NCBI RefSeq assembly: GCF_014279815.1
Contig: NZ_CP047941.1
Coordinates: 1,426,001 to 1,490,000 of the forward strand
Reading direction: 5' to 3'
From: Synechococcus sp. NOUM97013
GTDB lineage: Bacteria > Cyanobacteriota > Cyanobacteriia > PCC-6307 > Cyanobiaceae
Length of the DNA stretch: 64,000 nucleotides
Below the pieces are notes generated by a model. The model saw only the letters and a list, made by a program, of their open reading frames with translations, had not been told where the DNA came from and did no database searches. Shown in pieces: positions 26,039-34,495 of this stretch. The position numbers and the translations under genes were made by a program. Within the stretch, counting starts at the first letter, position 1. The number at the start of each line of letters is the position of its first letter.

Positions 26039-26934
26039 CGGATCTTGCCCAGTTCGCGGCCCACCCGTTCGATCGGTTCGTACTGGCTGGCCTCAGCTGG
26101 GATGAAACGCTTGGCAGCGAAGAGCTCCAGGATCATGGCCTGACGGGGCGTGGTGGGTTGAATCGCCAGGATCGCCTTGCGCAAGCGGCCGGTGAAGCCT
26201 GCCCCGAAGCGCTGATCCAGGTTGGGACGCACCACCCAGTGGTAATCGACGTATTCAGGGGTGCGCCAGATCACCGTCACCTTCTCAGTGTTAACCCGCC
26301 CGTCCTTCACCGCCGAGGTCCACACCTGCTCATTGAGAGCGCCAGCTTCGTAGGCACCGCTTTGCACCACAGCGATCGTGGCGTCGTGGCTGCCGCTGAA
26401 TCCAGGCCGGCCACCACTGAATTGGCTGGGGGTCACCCCCGCTTTGGCCAGGAAATGCTGCGGCATCAGCCGACCTGAGGTGGAACTCTCCGAACCAAAG
26501 GAGAAACGCTTGCCGCGCAGGCTGGTCAGACCATTGATGGAGGTGATGGGCTGCAGACCGGAATTGGTGTTCGCGATGAAGACACTGCGGAAACGGGCGT
26601 CGATGTCGCGCTGGGCCAGCACCTGGGCACCGGGTGTCTGCAGACGCGCCTGCACACCGGTGAGACCTCCGAACCAGGCCAGGTCCAAACCACCACTGCG
26701 GAAGGCACTCACGGCCGCCGGGTAATTGCTGACGGGCACGTAACGCACCTTGACGTCGAGGCGTTCACTCAGCTCGTCAGACAGCTGACCATAGAGACGA
26801 TTGAGTCGCTCAGGATTCTGATCAGGAATGGCTCCCACCTTGAGGGTGGGCTGAGCAACCACGGGAAGAACCGTTGCCCCTTGGCAAAGAAGGACGGCCA
26901 GCAGGGCAACGGCCCGACGTTCGCGTGTCGGCAT
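26035..26934 (-). CDS. phnD: Phosphonate/phosphate ABC transporter substrate-binding protein
   Basis: A 299-aa periplasmic binding protein with a signal peptide ending near VLPVVA-QP (residues about 20-28). Family signatures are KVGAIPDQNPERLNRLY, GLDLAWFGGLTGVQA and SFGSESSTSGRLMPQHFL, the last being the PhnD anion-binding loop. Family members bind phosphonates, phosphite or phosphate. No carbon-phosphorus lyase or phosphonatase is in the window, so the ligand is undecided. Confidence 0.85.
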   Translation of the reverse strand: MPTRERRAVALLAVLLCQGATVLPVVAQPTLKVGAIPDQNPERLNRLYGQLSDELSERLDVKVRYVPVSNYPAAVSAFRSGGLDLAWFGGLTGVQARLQTPGAQVLAQRDIDARFRSVFIANTNSGLQPITSINGLTSLRGKRFSFGSESSTSGRLMPQHFLAKAGVTPSQFSGGRPGFSGSHDATIAVVQSGAYEAGALNEQVWTSAVKDGRVNTEKVTVIWRTPEYVDYHWVVRPNLDQRFGAGFTGRLRKAILAIQPTTPRQAMILELFAAKRFIPAEASQYEPIERVGRELGKIR

Positions 26935-26973
26935 TCAGAAGCAAATCATTTGGATCGAAACCGGAAGGCCCGC

Positions 26974-28152
26974 TCAGCCGGCGGGCAACAGGCGAGAGAG
27001 GCGAGCGAGTCCATCTGTGATCGTCTCATGCGAGACAGCACAGGACAGCCGAACGCAGCGGTCATCGCCGAAGGCGCCACCGGGAACAATGGCCAGCCCC
27101 TCGTGCTCCAGTGCGGTCTGGCAGAACGTCATCGAATCGGCGCAGCCTTCGGGCAGCTGCGGGAACGCATAAAACGCCCCAGTGGGCGGGATCAGCGTGA
27201 TCCCAGGCAGAGCCTGCAGGCCCTCGGTGAGCAGACGCCGGCGTGCGCTGTAACTCGCCGCCATCTCCCGCACGCAGGCCCGCGAGCCCTCGATCGCCGC
27301 GAGGGCGCCGCGCTGGGCGAAGCTGCACACATTGCTGGTGCTCTGACTCTGCAGGGCTGACGCTGCCTTGATCACCGCGGCGTGGCCGCTGAGGTAGCCG
27401 AGCCGCCAGCCGGTCATGGCCCAACCCTTGGCAAAGCCATTGACCAGGAAGCAGCGTTCCTTCAGGTCAGGCGCTACCGCAGCAAAACTGTGGTGGGTCA
27501 CCCCATCCTCCAGCAGATATTCATAGATCTCATCGGTCATCACCATCAGACGCGGATGACGACGCACCAGCTCCGCCAGACCGTTCAGTTCCTCAAGGCT
27601 GAGCACCCTGCCGGTGGGGTTGCCTGGTGAATTGATCACCAGCAGCCGGCTGGCCGGCGTGATTGCCGCTTCCAGGGCCGCCAGATCCAAGGCGAAACCG
27701 CTTGCAGCCGAGGAGGGCACCGGCACGGGTCGGGCCTGCGCCAGTCTGGCCATCTCGGGATAACTCAGCCAATAGGGCGCAGGGATGAGCACCTCATCGC
27801 CAGGGTTGAGCAAAACCTGGAACAGGTTGTAGATGGCCTGCTTGCCACCGTTGGTCACCATCACCTCAGCGGCCGTGGTGGGAATGCCGTTCTCAGCGCT
27901 GAGCTTGCGGGCAATGGCCTCACGCAGTTCGGGGTCTCCGCCGGCGGGGCCATAGCGGGTCAGACCGTCGCGGAGGGCCTGAATGGAGGCCTCAATAATG
28001 AAGTCAGGCGTGCCGAAATCAGGCTCGCCGGCACTGAGGCTGCAGATGTCCCGGCCTTCCAGTTTCAGAGCCTTGGCCCGGGCACTGATGGCCAGCGTGA
28101 GCGAAGGCTGCAGGGCTTCGGCACGACTGGACAGGGATGGCGAGCGTGACAT
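26974..28152 (-). CDS. Aspartate/aromatic aminotransferase (class I, PLP)
   Basis: A 392-aa PLP enzyme of aminotransferase subgroup I. LSAGEPDFGTPDFI and NSPGNPTGRVLS are signature segments, TDEIYEYLL carries the cofactor-binding Asp and Tyr, and the Schiff-base Lys is in NGFAKGWAMTGWRLGYL (about residue 235). Close relatives act on aspartate and on prephenate. The ATG at 28152 (MSRSPSLSSRAEAL) was chosen over an upstream in-frame start at 28224, which adds a basic stretch unlike the family. It lies 39 bp upstream of phnD on the same strand, so readthrough into the transporter is possible. Confidence 0.88.
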   Translation of the reverse strand: MSRSPSLSSRAEALQPSLTLAISARAKALKLEGRDICSLSAGEPDFGTPDFIIEASIQALRDGLTRYGPAGGDPELREAIARKLSAENGIPTTAAEVMVTNGGKQAIYNLFQVLLNPGDEVLIPAPYWLSYPEMARLAQARPVPVPSSAASGFALDLAALEAAITPASRLLVINSPGNPTGRVLSLEELNGLAELVRRHPRLMVMTDEIYEYLLEDGVTHHSFAAVAPDLKERCFLVNGFAKGWAMTGWRLGYLSGHAAVIKAASALQSQSTSNVCSFAQRGALAAIEGSRACVREMAASYSARRRLLTEGLQALPGITLIPPTGAFYAFPQLPEGCADSMTFCQTALEHEGLAIVPGGAFGDDRCVRLSCAVSHETITDGLARLSRLLPAG

Positions 28153-28283
28153 CGGCGCGGCAACCCTCCGGTGGGTGCGCAGGTACGAGCGTTCACATCC
28201 TGCCTGATGTGGTGTCCCAGACAACCAAGTACGCGGTCAGACCTGGGGCTTCGAGACAATGCGGATCCAACGCATGAGGTGTG

Positions 28284-28697
28284 ATGTCCGCTGAGGCGAC
28301 GTCGCTGAGCTGGATCCTGGCGTCCCGACAGCCACGCCAACTGGCGGGGTTTTATGCCGAGCTGCTGAACACCAGCGTCCGCACGGGACTGGCCGACCAT
28401 CACTGGATCGTGCCGCTCGGAACCAGCGGCACTCTGCAGATCTACACACCGTCCCGCAATCGCCCCTGGCCGAGCTCAGGCTCCGTGCTGGCGCCATGCC
28501 TGCAGCGACAGGTGGAGGCCGATCCACTGGAAGCCTTGACCGCCTGGCAGGAGAAGGTGATGGCCCTGGGAGGGCGGAGCACAGAACCACCGAGGCTGGA
28601 GCCCTTCGGTGCCGAGTGCTGGATGGAGGATCCAGAAGGTCAGCGATTTCTGCTGCTGGTGCTTCCCGCTAGACCCACCACAGAAGCGAAAGCATGA
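28284..28697 (+). CDS. VOC (glyoxalase/bleomycin resistance-like) family protein
   Basis: A 137-aa protein with the VOC pattern: ILASRQPRQLAGFYAELLNT at the N-terminus and ECWMEDPEGQRFLLLVLP at the C-terminus. Metal ligands of glyoxalase I are not clearly conserved, so the activity is unknown. The ATG at 28284 was chosen, since it directly follows a GTG in frame. It overlaps the DNA glycosylase gene by 4 bp. Confidence 0.7.
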   Translation: MSAEATSLSWILASRQPRQLAGFYAELLNTSVRTGLADHHWIVPLGTSGTLQIYTPSRNRPWPSSGSVLAPCLQRQVEADPLEALTAWQEKVMALGGRSTEPPRLEPFGAECWMEDPEGQRFLLLVLPARPTTEAKA

Positions 28698-29293
28698 CGT
28701 CACCGATCTCCCGTGCGCTGCAGACCCTGGAGCAGAGCTGCGCCGCGTGCAGCAACTGCGGGCTGGCGGAGGAGCGCCAGCGGGCGGTGGTGGGTCGCGG
28801 CAATCCCGAGGCACGCCTGATGCTGATCGGTGAAGCACCGGGAGCTGAAGAGGACGCCAGTGGCCTGCCCTTTGTAGGGCGGTCAGGCCAGCTGCTCAGC
28901 GGCCTCATCGCCGAAGCAGGACTGGATGAAGACGACGACCTCTACATCTGCAATGTGATCAAGTGCCGTCCACCGGGAAACCGCAAACCGACGGCGCAGG
29001 AAATGGACCAGTGCCGACCTTGGCTGGAGCAGCAGCTGACCCTGATCAACCCGCCGCTGGTGCTTCTCGCCGGTGCCACGGCACTGCAGTCGCTGCTGGG
29101 GATCCGTAGCGGCATCAGCAAACGCCGCGGGCAATGGCATGACCAGGACCAGCGCGCCTTCATGCCGGTGTTTCATCCCTCTTATCTGCTGCGTTTCCGC
29201 TCCCGCGAACCGGGCAGTCCTCAGGACCTCACCCTGCAGGACCTGAAGGAGGCCCGGCGGCGTTTATACAGCGAACGTCAGTCACTGCGGTGA
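28694..29293 (+). CDS. Uracil-DNA glycosylase, family 4 (iron-sulfur)
   Basis: A 199-aa repair enzyme that removes uracil from DNA. GEAPGAEEDASGLPFVGRSG is the family 4 motif 1 with its catalytic acid, and HPSYLLRFRSREPG is motif 2. The four Cys of the [4Fe-4S] cluster fit CAACSNC near residue 17 and CNVIKC plus CRPWL. Length is typical. Coupled to the VOC gene by ATGA. Confidence 0.9.
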   Translation: MTSPISRALQTLEQSCAACSNCGLAEERQRAVVGRGNPEARLMLIGEAPGAEEDASGLPFVGRSGQLLSGLIAEAGLDEDDDLYICNVIKCRPPGNRKPTAQEMDQCRPWLEQQLTLINPPLVLLAGATALQSLLGIRSGISKRRGQWHDQDQRAFMPVFHPSYLLRFRSREPGSPQDLTLQDLKEARRRLYSERQSLR

Positions 29294-29331
29294 CGGCTAT
29301 GCCAAGGTTTGGCTGAGATTCCACGCGATCC

Positions 29332-30567
29332 ATGACCGGCACCCTGGCCAGCACGACCGAGACCGGCAGTGACGTTGCCAGCAACTCCCGCTACGACACG
29401 GTGATTCACCGGCGTCAGACGCGCACGGTGATGGTGGGTGATGTGGCGATTGGCAGCGAGCACCCGGTGGTGGTGCAATCGATGATCAATGAGGACACCC
29501 TCGACATCGAAGGGTCGGTTGCCGGCATTCGCAGGCTTGTGGATGCCGGCTGCGAAATCGTGCGGGTGACCACGCCATCAATGGCCCATGCCAAGGCCAT
29601 GGGCAAGATCCGATCCAGCTTGCGCGAGCAGGGATGCACCGTGCCGCTGGTGGCGGACGTGCATCACAACGGCATCAAGATCGCCCTTGAGGTGGTCAAG
29701 CATGTCGACAAGGTGCGGATCAATCCCGGCCTGTTCGTCTTTGAAACCGCTGATCCCAATCGCCAGGACTTCAGCAAGGAGGAGTTCGACGCCATCGGCG
29801 AACGCATCAAGGAGACATTCGCCCCGCTGGTGGAAGCCCTGAAGCGGGAGAACAAGGCCCTGCGCATCGGCGTGAATCACGGTTCGCTGGCCGAACGGAT
29901 GCTGTTCACCTACGGCGACACGCCTGAAGGGATGGTTGAGTCGGCGATGGAATTCGTGCGCATCTGCGATGAACTCGACTTCCACAACATCGTGATCTCG
30001 ATGAAAGCCTCCCGGGCGCCCGTGATGCTGGCGGCCTATCGCCTTATGGCCGACACTCTCGACAAAGAGGGGTTCAACTATCCATTGCACCTCGGCGTGA
30101 CGGAAGCTGGCGACGGTGACTACGGCCGGATCAAGAGCACCGCTGGCATCGCCACCCTGCTCGCCGAAGGACTTGGGGACACCATCCGCGTATCGCTGAC
30201 AGAAGCCCCGGAAAAGGAAATTCCTGTTTGCTATTCGATCCTTCAGGCCATCGGACTGCGCAAGACGATGGTCGAATACGTGGCCTGTCCGAGCTGCGGT
30301 CGCACTTTGTTTAATCTTGAGGAGGTGCTGAATCAGGTGCGCGACGCCACCTCACATCTCTCCGGTTTGGACATCGCCGTGATGGGTTGCATCGTGAACG
30401 GCCCCGGCGAAATGGCAGACGCTGACTACGGTTATGTGGGCAAGGGCCCGGGGACGATCGCCCTCTACAGAGGTCGGGAAGAGATTCGCAAGGTCCCTGA
30501 AGCCGAAGGGGTCGACGCCCTGGTTCAGCTGATCAAGGACGACGGACGCTGGGTGGATCCTGCCTGA
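29332..30567 (+). CDS. ispG: 4-hydroxy-3-methylbut-2-enyl diphosphate synthase
   Basis: A 411-aa iron-sulfur enzyme of the MEP isoprenoid pathway, needed for carotenoid, chlorophyll and quinone side chains. The TIM-barrel half has [19 protein letters not shown] and [16 protein letters not shown], and the C-terminal half carries the cluster Cys in [14 protein letters not shown] and [17 protein letters not shown]. In cyanobacteria electrons come from ferredoxin. No truncation seen. Confidence 0.95.
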   Translation: MTGTLASTTETGSDVASNSRYDTVIHRRQTRTVMVGDVAIGSEHPVVVQSMINEDTLDIEGSVAGIRRLVDAGCEIVRVTTPSMAHAKAMGKIRSSLREQGCTVPLVADVHHNGIKIALEVVKHVDKVRINPGLFVFETADPNRQDFSKEEFDAIGERIKETFAPLVEALKRENKALRIGVNHGSLAERMLFTYGDTPEGMVESAMEFVRICDELDFHNIVISMKASRAPVMLAAYRLMADTLDKEGFNYPLHLGVTEAGDGDYGRIKSTAGIATLLAEGLGDTIRVSLTEAPEKEIPVCYSILQAIGLRKTMVEYVACPSCGRTLFNLEEVLNQVRDATSHLSGLDIAVMGCIVNGPGEMADADYGYVGKGPGTIALYRGREEIRKVPEAEGVDALVQLIKDDGRWVDPA

Positions 30568-30604
30568 TCTCGTTAATCTGAGATCTCGGTCCTGAAGGCC
30601 ATCC

Positions 30605-31957
30605 ATGCCCACCGTCACCCCCCGCTCTGGACATTCCCGTCACCGGGGGCTGCTGATGATCCTTGGGGCAGGAGGACTGACAGCGGCCGTGGCCGTAGCC
30701 GCCCCTGGTCTGGGGTTGCCCAGCACCTCGAATTCATCGATCACCAACAGCCCCAAGGAGGTGATTGACCAGGTCTGGCAGATCGTCTACCGCGATTTCC
30801 TGGATTCCACCGGCAAGTACTCCGCCGACAGCTGGACCCGTCTGCGCAAGGACCTGCTCTCCAAGAGCTATGCCGGTCCGGATGAGTCGTATGAGGCGAT
30901 CCGAGGCATGCTCGCCAGCCTCGATGATCCCTACACCCGTTTCCTTGACCCGAAAGAGTTCAAGGAGATGCAGATCGACACCTCCGGAGAACTGACCGGT
31001 GTCGGCATCCAGATCTCCCTCGACAAAGACACCAAGGAGATCTTGGTGGTGTCGCCGATCGAAGGCACACCGGCGTCCAGGGCTGGCGTTCTGCCCAAGG
31101 ATGTGATCGTCTCGATCGATGGGAAGTCCACCAAGGGGATGACCACCGAAGATGCGGTGAAGCTGATCCGAGGCCAGGAAGGCACCCAAGTCATCCTCGG
31201 TTTGCGGAGGAAAGGTGAGGTGGTGACCGTGCCCCTGGAGCGGGCGCGCATTGAGATTCAAGCTGTCGACAGTCGACTCAACACCACCAAAAATGGCAAA
31301 AAGGTCGGATACATCCGACTGAAGCAGTTCAATGCCAATGCCTCCCGAGAAATGCGGGCGGCGATCCGCGAGCTCGAAGCCGAAGGTGCTGAGGGCTATG
31401 TGCTCGACCTGCGCAGCAACCCAGGCGGACTGCTGGAAGCCAGCATCGACATTGCGCGTCAATGGCTCGACGAAGGCACGATCGTCAGCACCAAAACACG
31501 GGATGGCATCCAGGACGTGCGCCGGGCCACCGGCAGTGCACTGACCGATCGCCCCGTGGTGGTGCTGGTGAATGAAGGCTCGGCCAGTGCCAGCGAAATT
31601 CTTTCCGGGGCCTTGCAGGACAATGATCGCGCCGTGCTGGTGGGTCAGAAGACCTTCGGCAAGGGACTGGTGCAATCGGTGCGTGGGCTCTCCGACGGCT
31701 CCGGCCTGACGGTGACGATTGCCCAGTACCTGACTCCCAAGGGCACCGACATCCACAAGAACGGCATCCTCCCGGATGTTCCCGTGGAACTGAGCGAAAA
31801 GGAAATCCGCACGCTCACCATGGAGCAGCTCGGCACCAGCAAAGACAGCCAGTACCGAGCTGCGGAGACAACCTTGCTGAAAGCCCTGCGCTCCCCCGAA
31901 CGTGGCCAGGCGTATCAGCCCGGCTCGGCCAACCTGCAATCAGCACTTCAGCGATAG
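30605..31957 (+). CDS. Carboxyl-terminal processing protease (S41 family)
   Basis: A 450-aa exported serine protease. A signal-anchor near residues 15-40 is followed by a PDZ domain (ELTGVGIQISLDKDTKEILV onward) and the S41 catalytic core. The nucleophile Ser is in NEGSASASEILSGAL and the catalytic Lys in VGQKTFGKGLVQS. Cyanobacteria have CtpA, B and C; CtpA matures the D1 protein, and the sequence seen here is not enough to assign which paralogue this is. It is 37 bp downstream of ispG. Confidence 0.88.
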   Translation: MPTVTPRSGHSRHRGLLMILGAGGLTAAVAVAAPGLGLPSTSNSSITNSPKEVIDQVWQIVYRDFLDSTGKYSADSWTRLRKDLLSKSYAGPDESYEAIRGMLASLDDPYTRFLDPKEFKEMQIDTSGELTGVGIQISLDKDTKEILVVSPIEGTPASRAGVLPKDVIVSIDGKSTKGMTTEDAVKLIRGQEGTQVILGLRRKGEVVTVPLERARIEIQAVDSRLNTTKNGKKVGYIRLKQFNANASREMRAAIRELEAEGAEGYVLDLRSNPGGLLEASIDIARQWLDEGTIVSTKTRDGIQDVRRATGSALTDRPVVVLVNEGSASASEILSGALQDNDRAVLVGQKTFGKGLVQSVRGLSDGSGLTVTIAQYLTPKGTDIHKNGILPDVPVELSEKEIRTLTMEQLGTSKDSQYRAAETTLLKALRSPERGQAYQPGSANLQSALQR

Positions 31958-32451
31958 GGGTACAACCCAAATCCTTCCCGTTCGCTGCGCGTACGGGGAG
32001 AACGCACCGATGGCCCCACAGGCTGCGATGCCACAGGCGGATGACTGAGGTGACTGTCCTGAATCCTGCGCACCATGGCCCTGCAACCTCCCGCGGAACG
32101 GATTGTCTGATCCACCCGCGCCAGAGGTATGCGCTGCCCCCACTGAGGCGACCATCCCCACATCTGGCCCTGTCGTTGCAGCAGATCGAGGGCTTGACTG
32201 CGGTTGATTTGCCCCTCGCGCATCAAACAGGTGGCGGTTGCCAGCGACGCGAGCTGCAGTGAGGCTGTCCGTTCGCCACTAGGTGCCATCGGAGCCTGAG
32301 GCATCGGCCTCGACACGGGCACCAACGGAAAACCATTGCCCGTCGGCATTCCGCCCATGGGCCCCATGGGCATCGGTCCAGCGGGCATACCACCACCAGC
32401 GCCAAACTGACCAAGGGCAGCCATGGCGAGCTGCATCAGCAAACGTTCCAT
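31948..32451 (-). CDS. Gly/Met/Pro-rich N-terminus protein, unknown function
   Basis: A 167-aa protein. After MERLLMQLAMAALGQFGAGG comes a Gly-Met-Pro low-complexity stretch (residues about 17-45), then a helical region ATATCLMREGQINRSQALDL and a basic C-terminus. No family recognised. The ATG at 32451 was preferred over an upstream in-frame ATG at 32532. It overlaps the end of the converging protease gene by 10 bp. Confidence 0.55.
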   Translation of the reverse strand: MERLLMQLAMAALGQFGAGGGMPAGPMPMGPMGGMPTGNGFPLVPVSRPMPQAPMAPSGERTASLQLASLATATCLMREGQINRSQALDLLQRQGQMWGWSPQWGQRIPLARVDQTIRSAGGCRAMVRRIQDSHLSHPPVASQPVGPSVRSPRTRSEREGFGLYPYR

Positions 32452-32570
32452 ATAGACAAGAGGCGAGATGTGAGCAATTTCAGCGCTGAACCACCAGCCA
32501 GATCCCAACGATTCAACGGACAGTGCTTGCACACAACTGAGTCAGCCAATCGCAAGGGAATGGAGGACAG

Positions 32571-32648
32571 ATGAAACCTGCTTCCTTCCTAAAGGGTGCA
32601 TGCGCCCTAAAACATCACCCAAATGGGGGAGAAGCCTTCAAGATGTGA
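32571..32648 (+). CDS. Possible 25-aa leader or small peptide
   Basis: A very short frame (MKPASFLKGACALKHHPNGG, then EAFKM) with a strong ribosome binding site, GGAGGA, 4-5 bases before the ATG. It includes the near-perfect inverted repeat AGGGTGCATGCGCCCT (32593-32608). It may be a leader peptide or regulatory hairpin instead of a stable protein. The remaining bases of 32452-32884 hold no gene that I can support. Confidence 0.25.
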   Translation: MKPASFLKGACALKHHPNGGEAFKM

Positions 32649-32884
32649 CTCGGACGCATTCCTAGCCACACACCAAAGGGCCTCTAAAAGATCGCGCAGA
32701 GACGATTGAACGTGATCGGATCATCCACACGCAAGCGCAATCACAATTCCATGAACAAAAGAGATCTCACAGAAAAGCAACACTGATCGACACCACGCCC
32801 AGGCAGCAACAAACAAGCAATTGATTAAATCAAGACAAACGGACGCATCACTGCTAGCAATGCAGAAAGTGATCGCCATGCACC

Positions 32885-33112
32885 ATGCCTGACGAGCAAT
32901 TTCAAGCCTTTCTCAAAACAGCACAATCCGACCCAAGCCTCCAAAGGGCACTGCGAGAAGCAACCAGCAGCGACGAGGTGATCACACTGGCCCAGGAAGC
33001 TGGCTTCACGATTCAAGCTGATTTCACGACAACGCCATCACCTTTGTCCGACGAAGAGCTTGAAGGCATTGATGGTGGCAACTGCGTGACAGCATCATGG
33101 TTCAAGATATAG
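32885..33112 (+). CDS. Nif11-leader peptide precursor (RiPP), short core
   Basis: A 75-aa protein with the Nif11-type leader: MPDEQFQAFLKTAQSDPSLQ, then a VITLAQEAGFTIQA segment and the acidic LSDEELEGIDGG that ends in a double-Gly cleavage site (residues 64-65). The core would be NCVTASWFKI, with one Cys, one Thr and one Ser. By family knowledge such leaders direct prochlorosin-type lanthipeptides or related modified peptides to a synthetase and a peptidase-containing exporter, none of which is in this window. A second precursor is at 48581. Confidence 0.75.
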   Translation: MPDEQFQAFLKTAQSDPSLQRALREATSSDEVITLAQEAGFTIQADFTTTPSPLSDEELEGIDGGNCVTASWFKI

Positions 33113-33264
33113 AAACACGAAAGACCGCTGCAAACAACCAAAAATTCAAATCAAAGGAATCAAAAAGCCCAGGAAACAATCCTAATAGGGCCAATAAAAC
33201 AGACGAGACTAAAAAGTACGAACAACATCAATCATTACCACCCCCATCATTCAATTGAAAAAAT

Positions 33265-33606
33265 GTGGCAGTTCGTATGAGATCCCTATTTCGAACATGG
33301 CGACAAGGTCGCACGCAAACCATTGCCTTCGAGGATTATCAATGGAGTGATGGACTCCTCAGCACCAAGGTTGGAATCAAACGCGTCGAGACCCAATATC
33401 TGGTCCGCTTTGAACGACTTTCCTTTCAGGAAACAGACAACGGATTTCGTTATTACAGAACATCAGACTGGTTCATCAACGTCCCCTTCTGCCAGACCGA
33501 CACCCAGCTCTGGCTCACCAATGCGGCCATGCTGCTGCTGGTGGGCACGCTCCTGGGCAACCTGATGATCGCCATTTTGAAAGCTGCGTTCCAACACTTC
33601 CGCTGA
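33265..33606 (+). CDS. Hypothetical protein with one C-terminal membrane helix
   Basis: A 113-aa protein with an N-terminal basic, beta-rich part (FEDYQWSDGLLSTKVGIKRV, then TQYLVRFERLSFQETDNGF) and one membrane helix near the C-terminus (AAMLLLVGTLLGNLMIAIL). The GTG at 33265 was used; the ATG at 33277 is an alternative. Function unknown, and it is the gene following the Nif11 peptide, but 150 bp away. Confidence 0.55.
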   Translation: MAVRMRSLFRTWRQGRTQTIAFEDYQWSDGLLSTKVGIKRVETQYLVRFERLSFQETDNGFRYYRTSDWFINVPFCQTDTQLWLTNAAMLLLVGTLLGNLMIAILKAAFQHFR

Positions 33607-33627
33607 TCAAGAAGCCCCGTTTCTTGC

Positions 33628-34116
33628 TCAAGCGCAATAACGATCGAACAAGCGGAACACCTCCTTGGGTGGAAGCTTGGCGGTGTAGCGAGCTTCCAGT
33701 TCCGCCAACTGCTGCTGGCGGGGATAGCCGCGCATGGAGCGCACCTCATCAGGATGCGAGCGGGACAGAGCCGCATACATGGCGCGATGGTGGCGTCGAT
33801 CTGTGATCGAACCGCCGGCGCATCGCTGCATGCGGTGGGTGGCCTCATGGGCAAGGGTGTCCCACACCTGTGCCGGCGTTCGGTGGGAACGACACACCAC
33901 GACGCTGTCACTGCGGGGGTGATAGAGACCCTGCAAACCGCGGCGTGAACAGTCCTGCTGGACCACGCGAACACCAGCCTGCGTCAACCGGTCGCGCAAG
34001 GCATCGATGGCATCCCAGGAACGCGCTGATGCCGGGCCGGCACTCAACAAGCCCAGAACGCAGGGAGCCAGCAGCCAACCAGATCGCAGCACAGACCGTT
34101 TCAAGAGCAGCATCAT
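33628..34116 (-). CDS. Secreted protein with HExxH motif (putative metallopeptidase)
   Basis: A 162-aa protein with a signal peptide (LRSGWLLAPCVLGLLSAGPA, cleavage after ASA near residue 31). The mature part contains DTLAHEATHRMQRC, an HEATH zincin-type motif, and a matched set of Cys residues that may form disulfides. No named family was recognised; a peptidase role is inference from HExxH alone. Confidence 0.65.
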   Translation of the reverse strand: MMLLLKRSVLRSGWLLAPCVLGLLSAGPASARSWDAIDALRDRLTQAGVRVVQQDCSRRGLQGLYHPRSDSVVVCRSHRTPAQVWDTLAHEATHRMQRCAGGSITDRRHHRAMYAALSRSHPDEVRSMRGYPRQQQLAELEARYTAKLPPKEVFRLFDRYCA

Positions 34117-34148
34117 CGAGGACCACGTCCAACCTCGGATGCAGACAT

Positions 34149-34179
34149 AAAAAAACCATCACTCAACTGGGTGATGGTT
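34149..34179 (-). terminator. Rho-independent terminator
   Basis: A perfect 9-bp stem AACCATCAC/GTGATGGTT is preceded on the plus strand by seven A, which read as a T run on the minus strand. It sits 57 bp after the stop of the small gene at 34236. Confidence 0.85.
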
Positions 34180-34235
34180 GCTATCAGATGTGACCAAAAA
34201 AATGTCTTTAGAGCTCAACTAGCCAAAGGTTTGGG

Positions 34236-34409
34236 TCAAGCTACGGGCTGCATCAAGCCGCCACCCGGGGTGGAATCGTCATCGTCGTTGTTCTGAGAAT
34301 CACCATCCCAGAGGGCGTAGATGCCGATGGCTGCAGCACCGATGAGGCTGGAGAACAAGCCGAGGGAACCGCTGCTGATCGGATCGATGAATTCGCCCAC
34401 AAGCCTCAC
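34236..34409 (-). CDS. 57-aa single-helix protein with acidic, Gly-rich tail
   Basis: A 57-aa protein with a short N-terminus MRLVGEFIDPISSGS, one hydrophobic helix (LGLFSSLIGAAAIGIYALW) and a tail with an Asp run and STPGGGLMQPVA. The frame starts with GTG at 34409. It has its own terminator. A small thylakoid or plasma-membrane peptide is likely. Function unknown. Confidence 0.6.
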   Translation of the reverse strand: MRLVGEFIDPISSGSLGLFSSLIGAAAIGIYALWDGDSQNNDDDDSTPGGGLMQPVA

Positions 34410-34495
34410 GAAGCTGAGAACACGGTAACGAAAAATTGCGCAATGTGTCGCTGGCTTCTCATTTTCAGCATTTGCGCATGATCGCGGTCGTCCGC

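Noticed and set aside
30734-31939. A 401-codon minus-strand frame over the S41 protease
   Set aside because: Antisense shadow; the protease carries its PDZ domain and catalytic Ser/Lys on the plus strand.
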